Of a stretch of 42,886 nt of DNA, positions 42,556 to 42,886 are shown in pieces. Position 1 is the first letter of the stretch, and each line of letters starts with the position of its first letter. The stretch is from Nocardia amamiensis NBRC 102102. GTDB lineage: Bacteria > Actinomycetota > Actinomycetes > Mycobacteriales > Mycobacteriaceae. The stretch lies in contig NZ_BDBA01000113.1 of the NCBI RefSeq assembly GCF_001612745.1, forward strand, positions 1 to 42,886, in the 5' to 3' direction. A model generated the notes under the pieces. It was not told the DNA's origin and did no database searches. It saw only the letters and a program-made list of their open reading frames with translations. The position numbers and the translations under genes are program-made.

Positions 42556-42886
42556 ACCCAAACCGGTGAGGGTAACCGAGGTCCCGCCTGCGGTGGTCCC
42601 GGAGGTCGGGCTGATCGAGGCCAGGAACGGGGTATAGGTCCAGGTGACACCGTTGCTGGTCCCGGTTGGGGTAACGACGGTTACTTGGACGGTGCCCGTT
42701 TCCGCTGGGGATGTGGCCGTGATCTGCGTGTCGGAGACGACGGTGAAAGAGGTCGCCGGATCGGTGCCGAAGTTGACGGCCGTGGCTCCGGTGAAGCCTA
42801 TCCCGGTGAGGGTGACCGAGGTCCCGCCCGAGACCGGGCCCGTAGTCGGGCTGATCGAGGTCAGGGATGGGGTGTAGTCGAAGGCC
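42388..42886 (-). CDS. IPT/TIG-repeat protein, C-terminal part (runs off window)
   Basis: The last 165 residues of a larger protein are visible; the 5' end lies beyond the window. Two immunoglobulin-like IPT/TIG repeats of about 84 residues are seen, each with the pattern SISPT-GGTSVTLTG-TAVTFG-VVSDTQ-GTVQVT-GTSNGV. TIG repeats occur in secreted or surface proteins and in some phage and adhesin proteins. The product ends in SYTYV with no anchor. Thr and Val dominate, as is usual for such beta repeats. A single terminator follows. The HTH gene lies downstream on the same strand. Confidence 0.88.
   Translation of the reverse strand, partial: AFDYTPSLTSISPTTGPVSGGTSVTLTGIGFTGATAVNFGTDPATSFTVVSDTQITATSPAETGTVQVTVVTPTGTSNGVTWTYTPFLASISPTSGTTAGGTSVTLTGLGLTGTTAVTFGATPATGVTVVSDTQVTATSPAGTGTVQVTATTASGTSNGVSYTYV

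Overview
The window is chromosomal DNA from a high-GC Gram-positive bacterium of the order Mycobacteriales, most likely a Nocardia or close relative. The evidence is the gene order rpsB-tsf-pyrH-frr-cdsA-rlmN and then dxr-rip1-ispG-GNAT-penicillin-binding lipoprotein, which matches the mycobacterial Rv2890c-Rv2864c block. Frequent GTG starts, GTGA/ATGA gene overlaps, and the protein families DUF2631, DUF5997 and DUF4331 agree with this. No tRNA, rRNA, insertion sequence or CRISPR array was seen.

Layout. Positions 1-10.3 kb are accessory: an acetyltransferase, an FHA-HTH protein, a secreted chymotrypsin-fold protease, a small secreted protein, an MFS drug exporter divergent from its probable TetR repressor across a 41-bp dyad, a poorly coding stretch (5.15-5.98 kb), two overlapping DUF202 membrane genes with a class III alkyl sulfatase, a DUF1990 protein, and a small secreted protein overlapping an M23 peptidase whose 3' end has no proper stop. 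Positions 10.7-16.8 kb are core: ribosomal protein S2, EF-Ts, UMP kinase, ribosome recycling factor, CDP-diacylglycerol synthase, a LapA-like membrane protein and RlmN.

Positions 16.9-33.7 kb interrupt the core block. They hold a complete four-gene Wadjet (JetABCD) plasmid-defence operon with GTGA junctions throughout, a DUF234-type ATPase/PD-(D/E)XK gene preceded by two tandem 15-bp palindromic operator units, a DUF4331 surface protein with a membrane-anchored TPR protein, a divergent HD-GYP/LuxR regulator, a Uma2-family nuclease-fold protein, and a divergent DUF5997/LysR pair. Positions 33.7-40.8 kb return to core: DUF2631, dxr and ispG (MEP isoprenoid pathway), the intramembrane protease Rip1, a GNAT protein and a penicillin-binding lipoprotein.

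The right end (41-42.9 kb) holds, on the minus strand, an HTH protein with an uncharacterised C-terminal domain and the 3' end of an IPT/TIG-repeat protein that runs off the window. Between them lies a 303-bp tandem duplication that made a frameshifted TIG remnant and two copies of a terminator hairpin. Other structure outside genes includes a three-copy intergenic repeat (11.5, 14.1 and 34.1 kb), a 13-bp hairpin between rpsB and tsf, and a 17-bp hairpin after the DUF4331 gene.
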